Source: Actinomycetales bacterium UBA1383 (GTDB taxonomy: Bacteria > Actinomycetota > Actinomycetes > Actinomycetales > Actinomycetaceae). Taken from it: a stretch of 64,000 bases of DNA. Below the pieces are notes generated by a model, which saw only the letters and a program-made list of their open reading frames with translations, was not told where the DNA came from and made no database searches. The translations under genes were made by a program, and so were the position numbers. Below, in pieces: positions 52,229 through 60,278 of this stretch (position 1 is the first letter of the stretch; each line of letters begins with the position of its first letter). The DNA lies in NCBI GenBank assembly GCA_002305415.1, contig DBQX01000022.1:1-64000 (forward strand), written 5' to 3'.

Positions 52229-53959
52229 TTGCTCTTCAAGCTCTCCATGCGCTATCTGCGGCCCTACATGGGGACCGTGTACCTGGTGATCGCGCTGCAG
52301 GTCATCCAGACTCTCGCCGCCCTCGCCCTGCCCACGCTCAACGCCGACATCATCGACCAGGGCGTGGTGCGCGCCGACATCCCGTTCATCTGGCGCACGG
52401 GCGCCGAGATGCTCGCCATCTCCGCCCTCCAGGTGGCCTGCGCCGTGTCCGCCGCCTACCTCGGCGCGCGCACCGCGATGTCAGTCGGCCGCGACCTCCG
52501 GCGGGACGTCTTCTCCACCGTGCAGCGCTTCGGGTCCCTCGAACTCACCCGCTTCGGGCCGCCCTCGCTGATCACCCGGTCGACGAACGACGTCCAGCAG
52601 ATCCAGGTGGTCCTGATGCTCACCTTCACCATCATGGTGATGGTGCCGATCATGCTGTTCGGCGGCGTGTTCATGGCGATGCGCCAGGACGCCCAGCTGT
52701 CCTGGCTCCTCGTGGCGATCGTCCCGGTGCTCGGATCCGTGGTCGGGCTCGCGATGGTCCGGATGCGCCCGCTCTTCAAGCAGATGCAGGCCCGCATCGA
52801 CACGATCAACACGGTGCTGCGGGAGCAGCTCGCCGGCGTCCGGGTGATCCGTGCCTTCGTGCGGCAGTCCGCCGAGCGGGAGCGGTTCCGCGGCGCGAAC
52901 ACCGCGCTCTTCGACACCTCGCTGAGCGTCGGCCTGTGGATGGCGTTCCTCTTCCCGGCCGTCCAGCTCGTGGTGTTCTCCGCCCAGGTCGGGGTCATCT
53001 GGTTCGGCGGCCTGCGGATCGACGCGGGTGGCATGGAGGTCGGCTCCCTCATCGCCTTCCTCAACTACCTCATGCAGATCTTCATGTCCGTGATGATGGC
53101 CACGATGATGTTCATGATCGTCCCCCGCGGCGAGGTCTCCGCGGACCGCGTGAACGAGGTCCTCACCAGCCCCATCGCGATCGGGACCCCCGCCAGCCCA
53201 GCGGCGCTGCCGCCCGGCGCGCTGACCTTCGCGTTCGAGGACGTGGGCTTCCGCTACCCCGGGGCGGAGAGCGACGTCCTCACCGGGGTCAATCTCGCCC
53301 TGCGTCCCGGGACGACGACGGCGGTGGTCGGGTCCACGGGTGCAGGCAAGACCACGCTCGTCAACCTGCTGCCGCGCCTCCTCGAGGCCTCGTCCGGGCG
53401 CCTCACGGTGGACGGCATCGCGCTGGCCGACGTCGACCTCACCGCGCTGCGCCAGCGCATCGCGCTGGTGCCGCAGCGCACCTTCCTGTTCTCCGGCACC
53501 ATCGCCTCCAATCTCCGGCTGGGCGCGCCGGAGGCGAGCGAGGAGCAGATGTGGGCCGCGCTGGAGGCCTCCCAGGCCGCGGAGTTCGTCCGCGCGTTGG
53601 GGGGCCTCGAGGCACACGTCGAGCAGGGCGGCAAGAACTTCTCCGGTGGCCAGCGGCAGCGGCTGACCATCGCCCGCGCGCTCGTCCGGCGGGCGGACCT
53701 CACGATCTTCGACGACTCGTTCTCCGCCCTCGACTACAGCACCGACCTGCTGCTGCGCCGCGCGTTGCGTGCCGTGCTCGCCGACCGGGCGGTGCTCATC
53801 GTGGCGCAGCGGGTGGCCACCATCCGCGGGGCGGACGCCATCGTCGTCCTCGACGGCGGCCGCGTCGTGGGGATCGGCACCCACGCCGTGCTCATGGCGG
53901 AGTGCGAGACCTACCGCGAGATCGTCCTGTCCCAGCTCTCGGCGGAGGAGGCGGCATGA
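52229..53959 (+). CDS. ABC exporter half-transporter with degenerate nucleotide-binding domain
   Basis: 576 aa from a TTG start. Six membrane helices (about 1-310) precede one ABC domain: Walker A GSTGAGKTT, signature FSGGQRQRL (intact), but Walker B TIFDDSFSALD has D496 in place of the catalytic Glu, and the H-loop reads VAQRVATI with Q527 in place of His. This is the pattern of the inactive-site partner in heterodimeric exporters such as TM287/288 and LmrCD. The partner gene overlaps by 4 bases. Substrates are probably drugs or lipids. Confidence 0.93.
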   Translation: MLFKLSMRYLRPYMGTVYLVIALQVIQTLAALALPTLNADIIDQGVVRADIPFIWRTGAEMLAISALQVACAVSAAYLGARTAMSVGRDLRRDVFSTVQRFGSLELTRFGPPSLITRSTNDVQQIQVVLMLTFTIMVMVPIMLFGGVFMAMRQDAQLSWLLVAIVPVLGSVVGLAMVRMRPLFKQMQARIDTINTVLREQLAGVRVIRAFVRQSAERERFRGANTALFDTSLSVGLWMAFLFPAVQLVVFSAQVGVIWFGGLRIDAGGMEVGSLIAFLNYLMQIFMSVMMATMMFMIVPRGEVSADRVNEVLTSPIAIGTPASPAALPPGALTFAFEDVGFRYPGAESDVLTGVNLALRPGTTTAVVGSTGAGKTTLVNLLPRLLEASSGRLTVDGIALADVDLTALRQRIALVPQRTFLFSGTIASNLRLGAPEASEEQMWAALEASQAAEFVRALGGLEAHVEQGGKNFSGGQRQRLTIARALVRRADLTIFDDSFSALDYSTDLLLRRALRAVLADRAVLIVAQRVATIRGADAIVVLDGGRVVGIGTHAVLMAECETYREIVLSQLSAEEAA

Positions 53960-55863
53960 GCCACGGTCCCGGGCCCCGTGTCGTCGACCCCACCAAGAAG
54001 GCCAAGGACTTCCGCGGCACCTTCCGGCGCCTCGTGCGCGCCCTCCACCCGCAGCGCTTCCGCCTCGCGGTCGTCGTCGGCCTCAGCGCCGCGTCCGTCT
54101 TCCTCGGGGTCCTCGGTCCCAAGGTCCTGGGCGACGCCACCAACATCATCTTCAGCGGTGTCGTGGGCCGCATGGTGCCCCCCGGCGTCACCCGGGAGGA
54201 GGCGATCGCGGGGCTGCGTGCCACCGGGCAGGACCGGATGGCGGACATGCTCAGCGCCATGGACTTCGTCCCCGGACAAGGGATCGACATCCCCGAGCTC
54301 ACCCGCACCGTGCTGCTCGTGCTCGCGCTCTTCGCCTCGGCCGCCCTGCTCTCCTGGATCGCCGCGAGGATCCTCACCCGCGTGGTGCAGGAGGTGGGCT
54401 TCACCTTCCGCGCCACGGTGCAGGAGAAGATCGACCGGCTCCCGCTCTCCTACCTGTCGGGGCACGCCCGCGGCGACGTCCTCTCGCGGGTCACCAACGA
54501 CATCGACAACGTCACCCAGACCCTCCAGCAGACCCTCTCCCAGATCGTCACCTCGATCCTGACGGTGGTGGGGGTACTGGGCATGATGCTGTGGCTGTCC
54601 TGGCAGCTCGCGCTGATCGCGCTCGTGGTGGTCCCGGTCTCGGCGGTGGTCACGATGAGCATCGCGAAGCGCGCCCAGCCGAACTTCGTGCGCCAGTGGA
54701 AGGCCACGGGTGACGTCGGCGGCGTCGTGGAGGAGGCGTTCACGGGCCACGAGGTGATCGCGGCGTTCGGTGGGGAGGAATCGTTCGCGCGGGACTTCGC
54801 CGCCCACAACGGCGAGCTGTACGACTCCTCGTGGCGGGCGCAGTTCATCTCCAACACGATGATGCCCACGATGATGTTCCTCTCGAACATCTCCTACGTG
54901 GGTGTCGCGGTGGTGGGCGGGCTGAAGGTGCTGAACGGGACGATCACGCTCGGCGAGGTACAGGCGTTCATCCAGTACTCCCGCCAGTTCAACCAGCCGC
55001 TCGCCCAGCTCGCGTCGATGGCGAACCTGCTGCAGTCCGGCCTCGCGTCCGCCGAACGGGTCTTCGAGCTCCTCGACGCCGAGGAGGAGCGCGAGGACGT
55101 CGTCACCGCCGCCCTGCCTCCCGAGGTCGGCCAGGTGGTGTTCGACGACGTCACGTTCTCCTACACCCCGGGCGTGCCGGTCATCACGAACCTGTCCCTG
55201 CGGGCCGAACCGGGCCAGACGGTGGCCATCGTCGGTCCCACCGGGGCGGGCAAGACGACGCTCGTGAACCTCCTGATGCGCTTCTACGAGGTGGACTCGG
55301 GCCGCATCCTGATCGACGGCGTGGACACCGCCACCGTCTCCCGGGACGACGTGCGCGCCCGCATCGGCATGGTCCTGCAGGACACCTGGCTCCTGGAGGC
55401 GTCCATCGCGCAGAACATCACCTATGCGCGTCCTGACGCCACGGAGGAGGAGATGCTGGCCGCCGCCGTCGCCACCAACGTGGACCGGCTGGTCCGCACG
55501 CTCCCGGAGGGGTACGCGACGGTGGTCACGGACGAGTCAATCTCCGCGGGCGAGAAGCAGCTCCTCACCATCGCCCGCGCGTTCCTCGCCGACCCGCAGA
55601 TCCTCGTCCTCGACGAGGCCACCTCGTCGGTGGACACCCGCACGGAGGTGCTGGTCCAGAAGGCGATGCACGCGCTGCGGCAGGGGCGGACCTCGTTCAT
55701 CATCGCCCACCGGCTCTCCACGATCAGGGACGCGGACCTGATCGTCGTGATGGAGCACGGTGACGTCGTCGAGCAGGGCACCCACGAGCACCTGCTGACC
55801 GCGGGCGGCGCCTACGCCCGGCTCTACCAGGCGCAGTTCGAGGCAGCCATCACCGAGGAGTGA
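53956..55863 (+). CDS. ABC exporter half-transporter with catalytic nucleotide-binding domain
   Basis: 635 aa from ATG 53956. Six membrane helices span about 45-345, with a ~55-residue insertion after the first helix. Walker A GPTGAGKTT, Walker B LVLDEATSSVD (E554) and the H-loop IAHRLST (H585) are canonical, while the signature is divergent (SAGEKQ, residues 530-535). Combined with the intact signature and altered Walker B of the upstream subunit, this gives one consensus and one degenerate ATP site. It converges with the M3 peptidase gene, two bases away. Confidence 0.93.
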   Translation: MSHGPGPRVVDPTKKAKDFRGTFRRLVRALHPQRFRLAVVVGLSAASVFLGVLGPKVLGDATNIIFSGVVGRMVPPGVTREEAIAGLRATGQDRMADMLSAMDFVPGQGIDIPELTRTVLLVLALFASAALLSWIAARILTRVVQEVGFTFRATVQEKIDRLPLSYLSGHARGDVLSRVTNDIDNVTQTLQQTLSQIVTSILTVVGVLGMMLWLSWQLALIALVVVPVSAVVTMSIAKRAQPNFVRQWKATGDVGGVVEEAFTGHEVIAAFGGEESFARDFAAHNGELYDSSWRAQFISNTMMPTMMFLSNISYVGVAVVGGLKVLNGTITLGEVQAFIQYSRQFNQPLAQLASMANLLQSGLASAERVFELLDAEEEREDVVTAALPPEVGQVVFDDVTFSYTPGVPVITNLSLRAEPGQTVAIVGPTGAGKTTLVNLLMRFYEVDSGRILIDGVDTATVSRDDVRARIGMVLQDTWLLEASIAQNITYARPDATEEEMLAAAVATNVDRLVRTLPEGYATVVTDESISAGEKQLLTIARAFLADPQILVLDEATSSVDTRTEVLVQKAMHALRQGRTSFIIAHRLSTIRDADLIVVMEHGDVVEQGTHEHLLTAGGAYARLYQAQFEAAITEE

Positions 55864-55865
55864 CG

Positions 55866-57935
55866 TTACTGCAGGCCGCGCCGCCGCAGCAGCGGGGTGA
55901 TGTCGGCGTCCCGGCCACGGAACGCCCGGAAGGACTCCAGCGGGTCACGCGAGTTGCCGCGGGAGAGCACCTCGTCCCGGAACCGCTGCCCCGCGACGCG
56001 GTTCAGGCCGCCGTCCCCGTCGATCGCACCCTCGCCCGTGAACCACTCGACCGTGTCCGCGTCGAGCACCTCGGCCCAGATGTAGGAGTAGTAGTTCGCG
56101 TCGTACCCACCCCCGAAGGCGTGGTTGAAGTAGCCGGAGCGGTAGCGCGGCGGGACCAGTTCCCAGGCCAGGCCTGCAGCCTCGAGCGCCGCCGCCTCGA
56201 AGGCCGCCACGGCCCCGGCGTCGTCGGGCACCTCCTCCGGCGTGAGACGGTGCCACGCCTGGTCGAGGAGGGCGGCGGCGAGGTACTCCGAGGTCGCGAA
56301 CCCCTGGCCGTAGCTGCCCATCGCCACGAGGCGGTCGAGCAGTTCATCGGGAAGCGGCTCTCCGGTGCGGTGGTGGCGGGCGAAGTTCGCGACGACGGCG
56401 CGGTTCGCCATCCACATCTCGTTCACCTGGGAGGGGAACTCCACGAAGTCGCGCGGCACGTCGGTTCCGGACAGGCTCGGGTAGGTGACGTCCGAGAACA
56501 TCCCGTGCAGGGCGTGGCCGAACTCGTGGAAGCACGTGGTGACCTCGTCCCAGGTGAGCAGCGTGGGCTCCCCCTCTGCGGGCTTCGTGATGTTCAGCGT
56601 GTTCATCACCACCGGCCGCCTGCCCAGCAGGCGTGACTGGTCGACGAGATTGTGCATCCACGCTCCGCCACGCTTGCCCTTGCGGGCGTAGTAGTCACCG
56701 AGGAAGAGCGCGAGCGTGCGGCCGTCCTCGTCCCGCACCTCCCAGGCGCGCACCTCGGGGGCGAAGCCGGCCAGGTCCTCCCGCTCGTGGAACGTGATGC
56801 CGTACAGCCGCTCCGCGGCCCAGAAGACACCCTTCACGAGCACCGAGCCGAGCTCGAGGTAGGGCCGCAGCACGTCGTCGTCGACGGCGAACAGCTGCCT
56901 GCGGAGCCGTTCGGAGTGGTAGGCCCAGTCGGCCGCCGTGAACGGCCCCTCGGCGAGTCCGGCGAGGCGTTCGCCCTCGCTGCGGGCGTTGCGGGCCGCG
57001 GCGGGGGCGAGAGCGGCGAGGCGTTCCGCCACCGCGTCGGCGGACCGGGCGGTGCCCTCCTCGGCGACGGCGGCGGCATGCGTGGCGTGGCCCAGCAGCC
57101 GGGCCCGCTCGGCGCGGAGACGGGCGAGCGTGAGAATGAGGTGGCGGGTGTCGGAGTCCGGGTCGTGGCCGTCCCCCCGGGCGAGGGATGCCGCCATGAG
57201 CCGCTCCCGGGTGGCCGCCTTCTCCAGCCGGGTCAGCAGCGGCTGCTGGGTGGGGGACAGGAGGGTGACGAGCCAGCCAGCACGGCCGCGGTCGCGGGCA
57301 GCCTGTGCGAGGGCGTCGAGGGTCTCGCCGTCCAGGCCCGCGAGGTCCTCCGGGTCGGTGAAGAGCTGGGCGGCCTCCTCCAGCGCCTTCGTCGCGCGCT
57401 GCGAGAACCCGGTCTCGGCGGCGGTGATCCGCTGGTTCAGGTCCTTCAGCCGTTCCTGGTCGTCCTCGGGCAGCCCGATGCCGGCCCGGCGGAAGTCGCG
57501 GAGGTACTCGTCCAGGAGCCAGGATGTCTCGGGATCGAGGGCGAGCAGCGCCCGCGCGCGTTCAAGCGACTCGAGCCGCCGGAAGATGCGGGCGTTGAGG
57601 TGGAGGGCGTCGGCGTGCGCGGCGAGCTGGGGCATGAACTCCGCCTCGAGGGCATCCCACTCCTCGCCGCCGATCGACTCCATCAGCGTGAAGGCGACCG
57701 GCAGCACGCGTGACAGCAGCTGGCCGGTACGCTCGAGCGCCACGAGGGTGTTCTCCACGGTGGCGGGCTCCTCGTCCGCCGCGATGGCGTCCCACTCGGC
57801 GCGCTGCTCGTCCAGGCCCGCGCGCAACGCCTCCCGGACAGTGGCGGGCGTGGTGGCGGCGAAGTCCGGAAGCTCGAGATCGAGGGCGGAGGGCGTGGCG
57901 AAGGGATTGGCGGGGTCGAGGGGCATGCGTGTCAT
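55866..57935 (-). CDS. M3 family metallopeptidase (peptidyl-dipeptidase Dcp-like)
   Basis: 689 aa. A long helical N-terminal half precedes the thermolysin-like zinc site H470-E-F-G-H474 (HEFGHALHGMFSD), with the third ligand region VEFPSQVNEMW downstream and the substrate-binding GYFNHAFGGGYDANYYSYIWAEVLDADT. It is probably cytoplasmic, with no signal sequence, and cleaves short peptides, releasing dipeptides. Starts at ATG 57935 or ATG 57926; a weak -10-like CACAAT precedes the second. Confidence 0.93.
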   Translation of the reverse strand: MTRMPLDPANPFATPSALDLELPDFAATTPATVREALRAGLDEQRAEWDAIAADEEPATVENTLVALERTGQLLSRVLPVAFTLMESIGGEEWDALEAEFMPQLAAHADALHLNARIFRRLESLERARALLALDPETSWLLDEYLRDFRRAGIGLPEDDQERLKDLNQRITAAETGFSQRATKALEEAAQLFTDPEDLAGLDGETLDALAQAARDRGRAGWLVTLLSPTQQPLLTRLEKAATRERLMAASLARGDGHDPDSDTRHLILTLARLRAERARLLGHATHAAAVAEEGTARSADAVAERLAALAPAAARNARSEGERLAGLAEGPFTAADWAYHSERLRRQLFAVDDDVLRPYLELGSVLVKGVFWAAERLYGITFHEREDLAGFAPEVRAWEVRDEDGRTLALFLGDYYARKGKRGGAWMHNLVDQSRLLGRRPVVMNTLNITKPAEGEPTLLTWDEVTTCFHEFGHALHGMFSDVTYPSLSGTDVPRDFVEFPSQVNEMWMANRAVVANFARHHRTGEPLPDELLDRLVAMGSYGQGFATSEYLAAALLDQAWHRLTPEEVPDDAGAVAAFEAAALEAAGLAWELVPPRYRSGYFNHAFGGGYDANYYSYIWAEVLDADTVEWFTGEGAIDGDGGLNRVAGQRFRDEVLSRGNSRDPLESFRAFRGRDADITPLLRRRGLQ

Positions 57936-57980
57936 TGTGCTGCCTCACGGCGGCCGCGCGCGCGTTGGCGCGCGGAAGGG

Positions 57981-59021
57981 TCACAGACCCGGTACACGCG
58001 TGGAGGCGAGCACGGCCGCGATGTCCGGATTGAAGAAGCCGGGGCCCTTCAGCACCTTCCCGTCCGCCCGGTAGATGGGCATGCCGTCCTCGCCCAGCTT
58101 TGACATGTTGGATCGCTGTACCGCGTGGAGGACCGCGTCGAGCGGGATACCGGTCTCCAGGGCCATGCCGTAGATGACGTACACCAGGTCCGCCATCGCG
58201 TCGGCCGCGGCGACCGTGTCCCGCCGATGCGTGTCCGAGGCCACGGCCTCGGTGACGGCCGCGAGCACCAGTTGCTCGGCGTCGTCGCCGTACACGGCCC
58301 CCATCAGCTCGGCGAACTCCTCGGCGATGAGGGCCATGCGCATGTGCACCCTCTCGATCGCGACATCGGCGGGTCCGGTCGCGACAGGCAGGTGGTAGGT
58401 GGCATGGAACTGCCGGACGAGCGCGTCCGGGTCGCGGGGGTCGGGGATGGCCGGGTGGTGGTCGAGCGGCCCGTCCCAGCGGGTGGCGGGCTCGCGGGGG
58501 TCGGTGTCCAGCAGGGCACCCACCCACATGTCCCGCCAGGGCGCAGCCGGGTCGCGGCGGTCCGCGAAGCAGGCCCGCAGCACGCCCTCGCGCCGGAAGC
58601 CGTGCCGCCACGCCGGCTTCCAGGAGGCCCAGTTGCCGACGACGGCGCGCCACTGGATTCGCCGCAGCCCCCGCGCGAAGCCGTGGTCCACGACGAGGCC
58701 CACCGCCTCCGTGAGGTGGCCACGTCCCCGGTGGGCCGGCGTCATCCAGTAGCCGATCTCGGCGGAGTCGCCGTCGGAGCCGTGCAGGTCGATCATCCCT
58801 GCCAGCTCGTCCGCCACCCGGATCGCCCAGACGGGATTCCCGGCCTCCCACGCCGGCCGGGCGGCGGCCACGAACGCGCGGGCGTCGTCGGCGGTGTACG
58901 GGAACGGGATCGTGGTGTACGCGGCGATCGCGGGGTCCTGGCAGGCGGCGGCGATCGCGGGGACGTCCTCCACGGTGGGAGCGGACAGCTCGACGGCCGA
59001 ACCTGTGATCGCGTGGTGCAT
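57981..59021 (-). CDS. GNAT acetyltransferase fused to an all-alpha NTP-pyrophosphohydrolase (MazG-like) domain
   Basis: 346 aa from ATG 59021. Residues ~8-175 form a GNAT domain (RimJ-like), with the acetyl-CoA motif AHRGRGHLTEA (about 96-106). Residues ~198-345 match the DR2231/MazG-like all-alpha family: RQFHATYH, IAEEFAELM (E234, E235, E238), DAMADLVYVIYG (D274, D278), SNMSKL, and GKVLKGPGFFNPDI. That family hydrolyses noncanonical or canonical NTPs such as dUTP. The combination in one chain is unusual to me; no frameshift or stop separates them. A leaderless promoter precedes it. Confidence 0.87.
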   Translation of the reverse strand: MHHAITGSAVELSAPTVEDVPAIAAACQDPAIAAYTTIPFPYTADDARAFVAAARPAWEAGNPVWAIRVADELAGMIDLHGSDGDSAEIGYWMTPAHRGRGHLTEAVGLVVDHGFARGLRRIQWRAVVGNWASWKPAWRHGFRREGVLRACFADRRDPAAPWRDMWVGALLDTDPREPATRWDGPLDHHPAIPDPRDPDALVRQFHATYHLPVATGPADVAIERVHMRMALIAEEFAELMGAVYGDDAEQLVLAAVTEAVASDTHRRDTVAAADAMADLVYVIYGMALETGIPLDAVLHAVQRSNMSKLGEDGMPIYRADGKVLKGPGFFNPDIAAVLASTRVPGL

Positions 59022-59032
59022 GGGAGAGCCTA
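59019..59032 (-). promoter_or_regulatory. Leaderless promoter of the GNAT/MazG-like fusion
   Basis: On the minus strand TAGGCT (59032-59027) is followed by five bases and the ATG at 59021. Confidence 0.45.
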
Positions 59033-59048
59033 ACGCCACCGCGCCGGG

Positions 59049-59987
59049 TCAGGAGGTGCTGACCTGGTCGATGATGTCGACGACGGCGGCGATCGCGGGC
59101 GTGGCCTCGTCGGGCGCCGGGATCAGCAGGAGGACGCGGCTCCCGATGGGAACTCCGATGAGGGCGTCGAACTCGCCACCGGTGCCCACCTCCACCGCCT
59201 GCGGCTGACCCGCGTCCCACGTCGACCCGGTGGAGCTGTTGTCCCAGTACGCGACCGCGTACTGGACGATCACGCCGCCGGCCACGACGGGCTCGCCGTC
59301 GGCCGTGGCGAGGACGGTCGCGCTCGACTCGGTGGGTGCGGCGGTGCCCTCGGGGACACTCACCGAAGCCGGCTCGCCGGGCGTCCCGGTGATCTCCAGG
59401 CCGGTGGTCGCGGCCTCGGGGGTGACCGCGGCGTCCGCGGAACCGGTGACGTCCGTGGGGTAGCTGCCGATGATGTCGACGACGAACACGAGCGTGTCAG
59501 TGCCCTCGATGCCGGCGTCCGGGTTGCCGCCGGTGCCGTACCCGAGCTCCGGCGGGATCGAGAGGATCACCCGGCTGCCGACATCCTGGCCGACGAGGCC
59601 CGCATCCCAGCCCTGGATCACCTGGCCGGTGCCGATTGAGAAGGCGGCGGGCGAGGTGCGCTCGAACGAGGAGTCGAACACCTCCCCGCCCCAGACCTGG
59701 CCGAGGTAGTCGACGACGAGGAGGTCGCCCGCCTCGACCGCCTCGCCGTCACCCGCGGCGAGAACGGACACCTCGAGCCGGGTGGACGGCTCGTCGTCGG
59801 GGAACGCCAGTTCCGGGGCCTCGCCGAAGACCGTGGAGGTCTCCGGGAACGGACCGTCGCCGCCGATCTCGATGCCCGTGGGGCTCGCGGTGGCCGGGGT
59901 GGTGGTCTCGGTGTCGGTGGCGTCCGACGAGCACGCCGTGAGCGCGAGGGCGCCGGCCACGAGGACGGCGGCGAGGGTCTTTCGCAT
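59049..59987 (-). CDS. FKBP-type peptidyl-prolyl isomerase lipoprotein
   Basis: 312 aa from ATG 59987, with AGGAG five bases upstream. A lipoprotein signal peptide ends in LTAC with C19 as the lipidated residue. The first FKBP domain (about 85-185) is canonical: VVDYLGQVWGGEVFDSSF, VIQGWDAGLVGQDVGSRVILSIPPELGYG and DTLVFVVDIIG. A second domain (about 215-305) keeps the scaffold but lacks the GWD and LGYG active-site segments, so it is probably inactive. It acts on secreted proteins at the outer face of the membrane. Confidence 0.9.
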   Translation of the reverse strand: MRKTLAAVLVAGALALTACSSDATDTETTTPATASPTGIEIGGDGPFPETSTVFGEAPELAFPDDEPSTRLEVSVLAAGDGEAVEAGDLLVVDYLGQVWGGEVFDSSFERTSPAAFSIGTGQVIQGWDAGLVGQDVGSRVILSIPPELGYGTGGNPDAGIEGTDTLVFVVDIIGSYPTDVTGSADAAVTPEAATTGLEITGTPGEPASVSVPEGTAAPTESSATVLATADGEPVVAGGVIVQYAVAYWDNSSTGSTWDAGQPQAVEVGTGGEFDALIGVPIGSRVLLLIPAPDEATPAIAAVVDIIDQVSTS

Positions 59988-60091
59988 GATGCTCCTGTCG
60001 TAGGTCTGCCCCAAGCGTAGGCCCCGAATCTGTGACCCACCTGTACCAGTCCACTGCCCTCACCGATTCTGAGATTGGACCCGCGGCATGC

Positions 60092-60097
60092 TAGCGT
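60092..60097 (+). promoter_or_regulatory. Candidate -10 box for tRNA-Leu
   Basis: TAGCGT (60092-60097) lies about 40 bases before the mature tRNA 5' end. TTGGAC at 60075-60080 is too close to act as its -35, so this call is tentative. Confidence 0.3.
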
Positions 60098-60138
60098 TGT
60101 CGCTGCACACGGCGGCTCGTCCGCCGGTCGCACACCCC

Positions 60139-60222
60139 GTCCGGGTGGCGGAATTGGCAGACGCGCTAGCTTGAGGTGCTAGTGCCCTAACGGGCGTGGG
60201 GGTTCAAGTCCCCCTCCGGACA
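60139..60222 (+). tRNA. tRNA-Leu (anticodon GAG)
   Basis: 84 nt. Acceptor strand 60139-60145 (GTCCGGG) pairs with 60215-60221, with discriminator A60222. The anticodon stem is CTAGC/GCTAG, with loop TTGAGGT and anticodon GAG at 60173-60175. A long class II variable arm (TGCCC-TAA-CGGGCG) and the T-arm GGGGG-TTCAAGT-CCCCC follow. CCA is not encoded. It decodes CUC and CUU. Confidence 0.97.
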
Positions 60223-60262
60223 CTCCTTCTCCCCAGGCGGCACGTCTGTCGCGGCTGACCGC

Positions 60263-60278
60263 TAGGATCGCGGCCATG
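60263..60278 (+). promoter_or_regulatory. Leaderless promoter of the Gfo/Idh oxidoreductase
   Basis: TAGGAT (60263-60268) is followed by seven bases and the ATG at 60276. This is one of the clearest examples of the leaderless arrangement in the window. Confidence 0.55.

Noticed and set aside
52936..55863. A 975-aa gene spanning both ABC subunits
   Set aside because: The first ~340 codons are an out-of-frame reading of the first subunit; the real start is ATG 53956 overlapping its stop.
60075..60097. Full -35/-10 promoter for tRNA-Leu
   Set aside because: TTGGAC and TAGCGT are only 11 bases apart, too close for a sigma-70-type pair; only the -10 candidate is kept.
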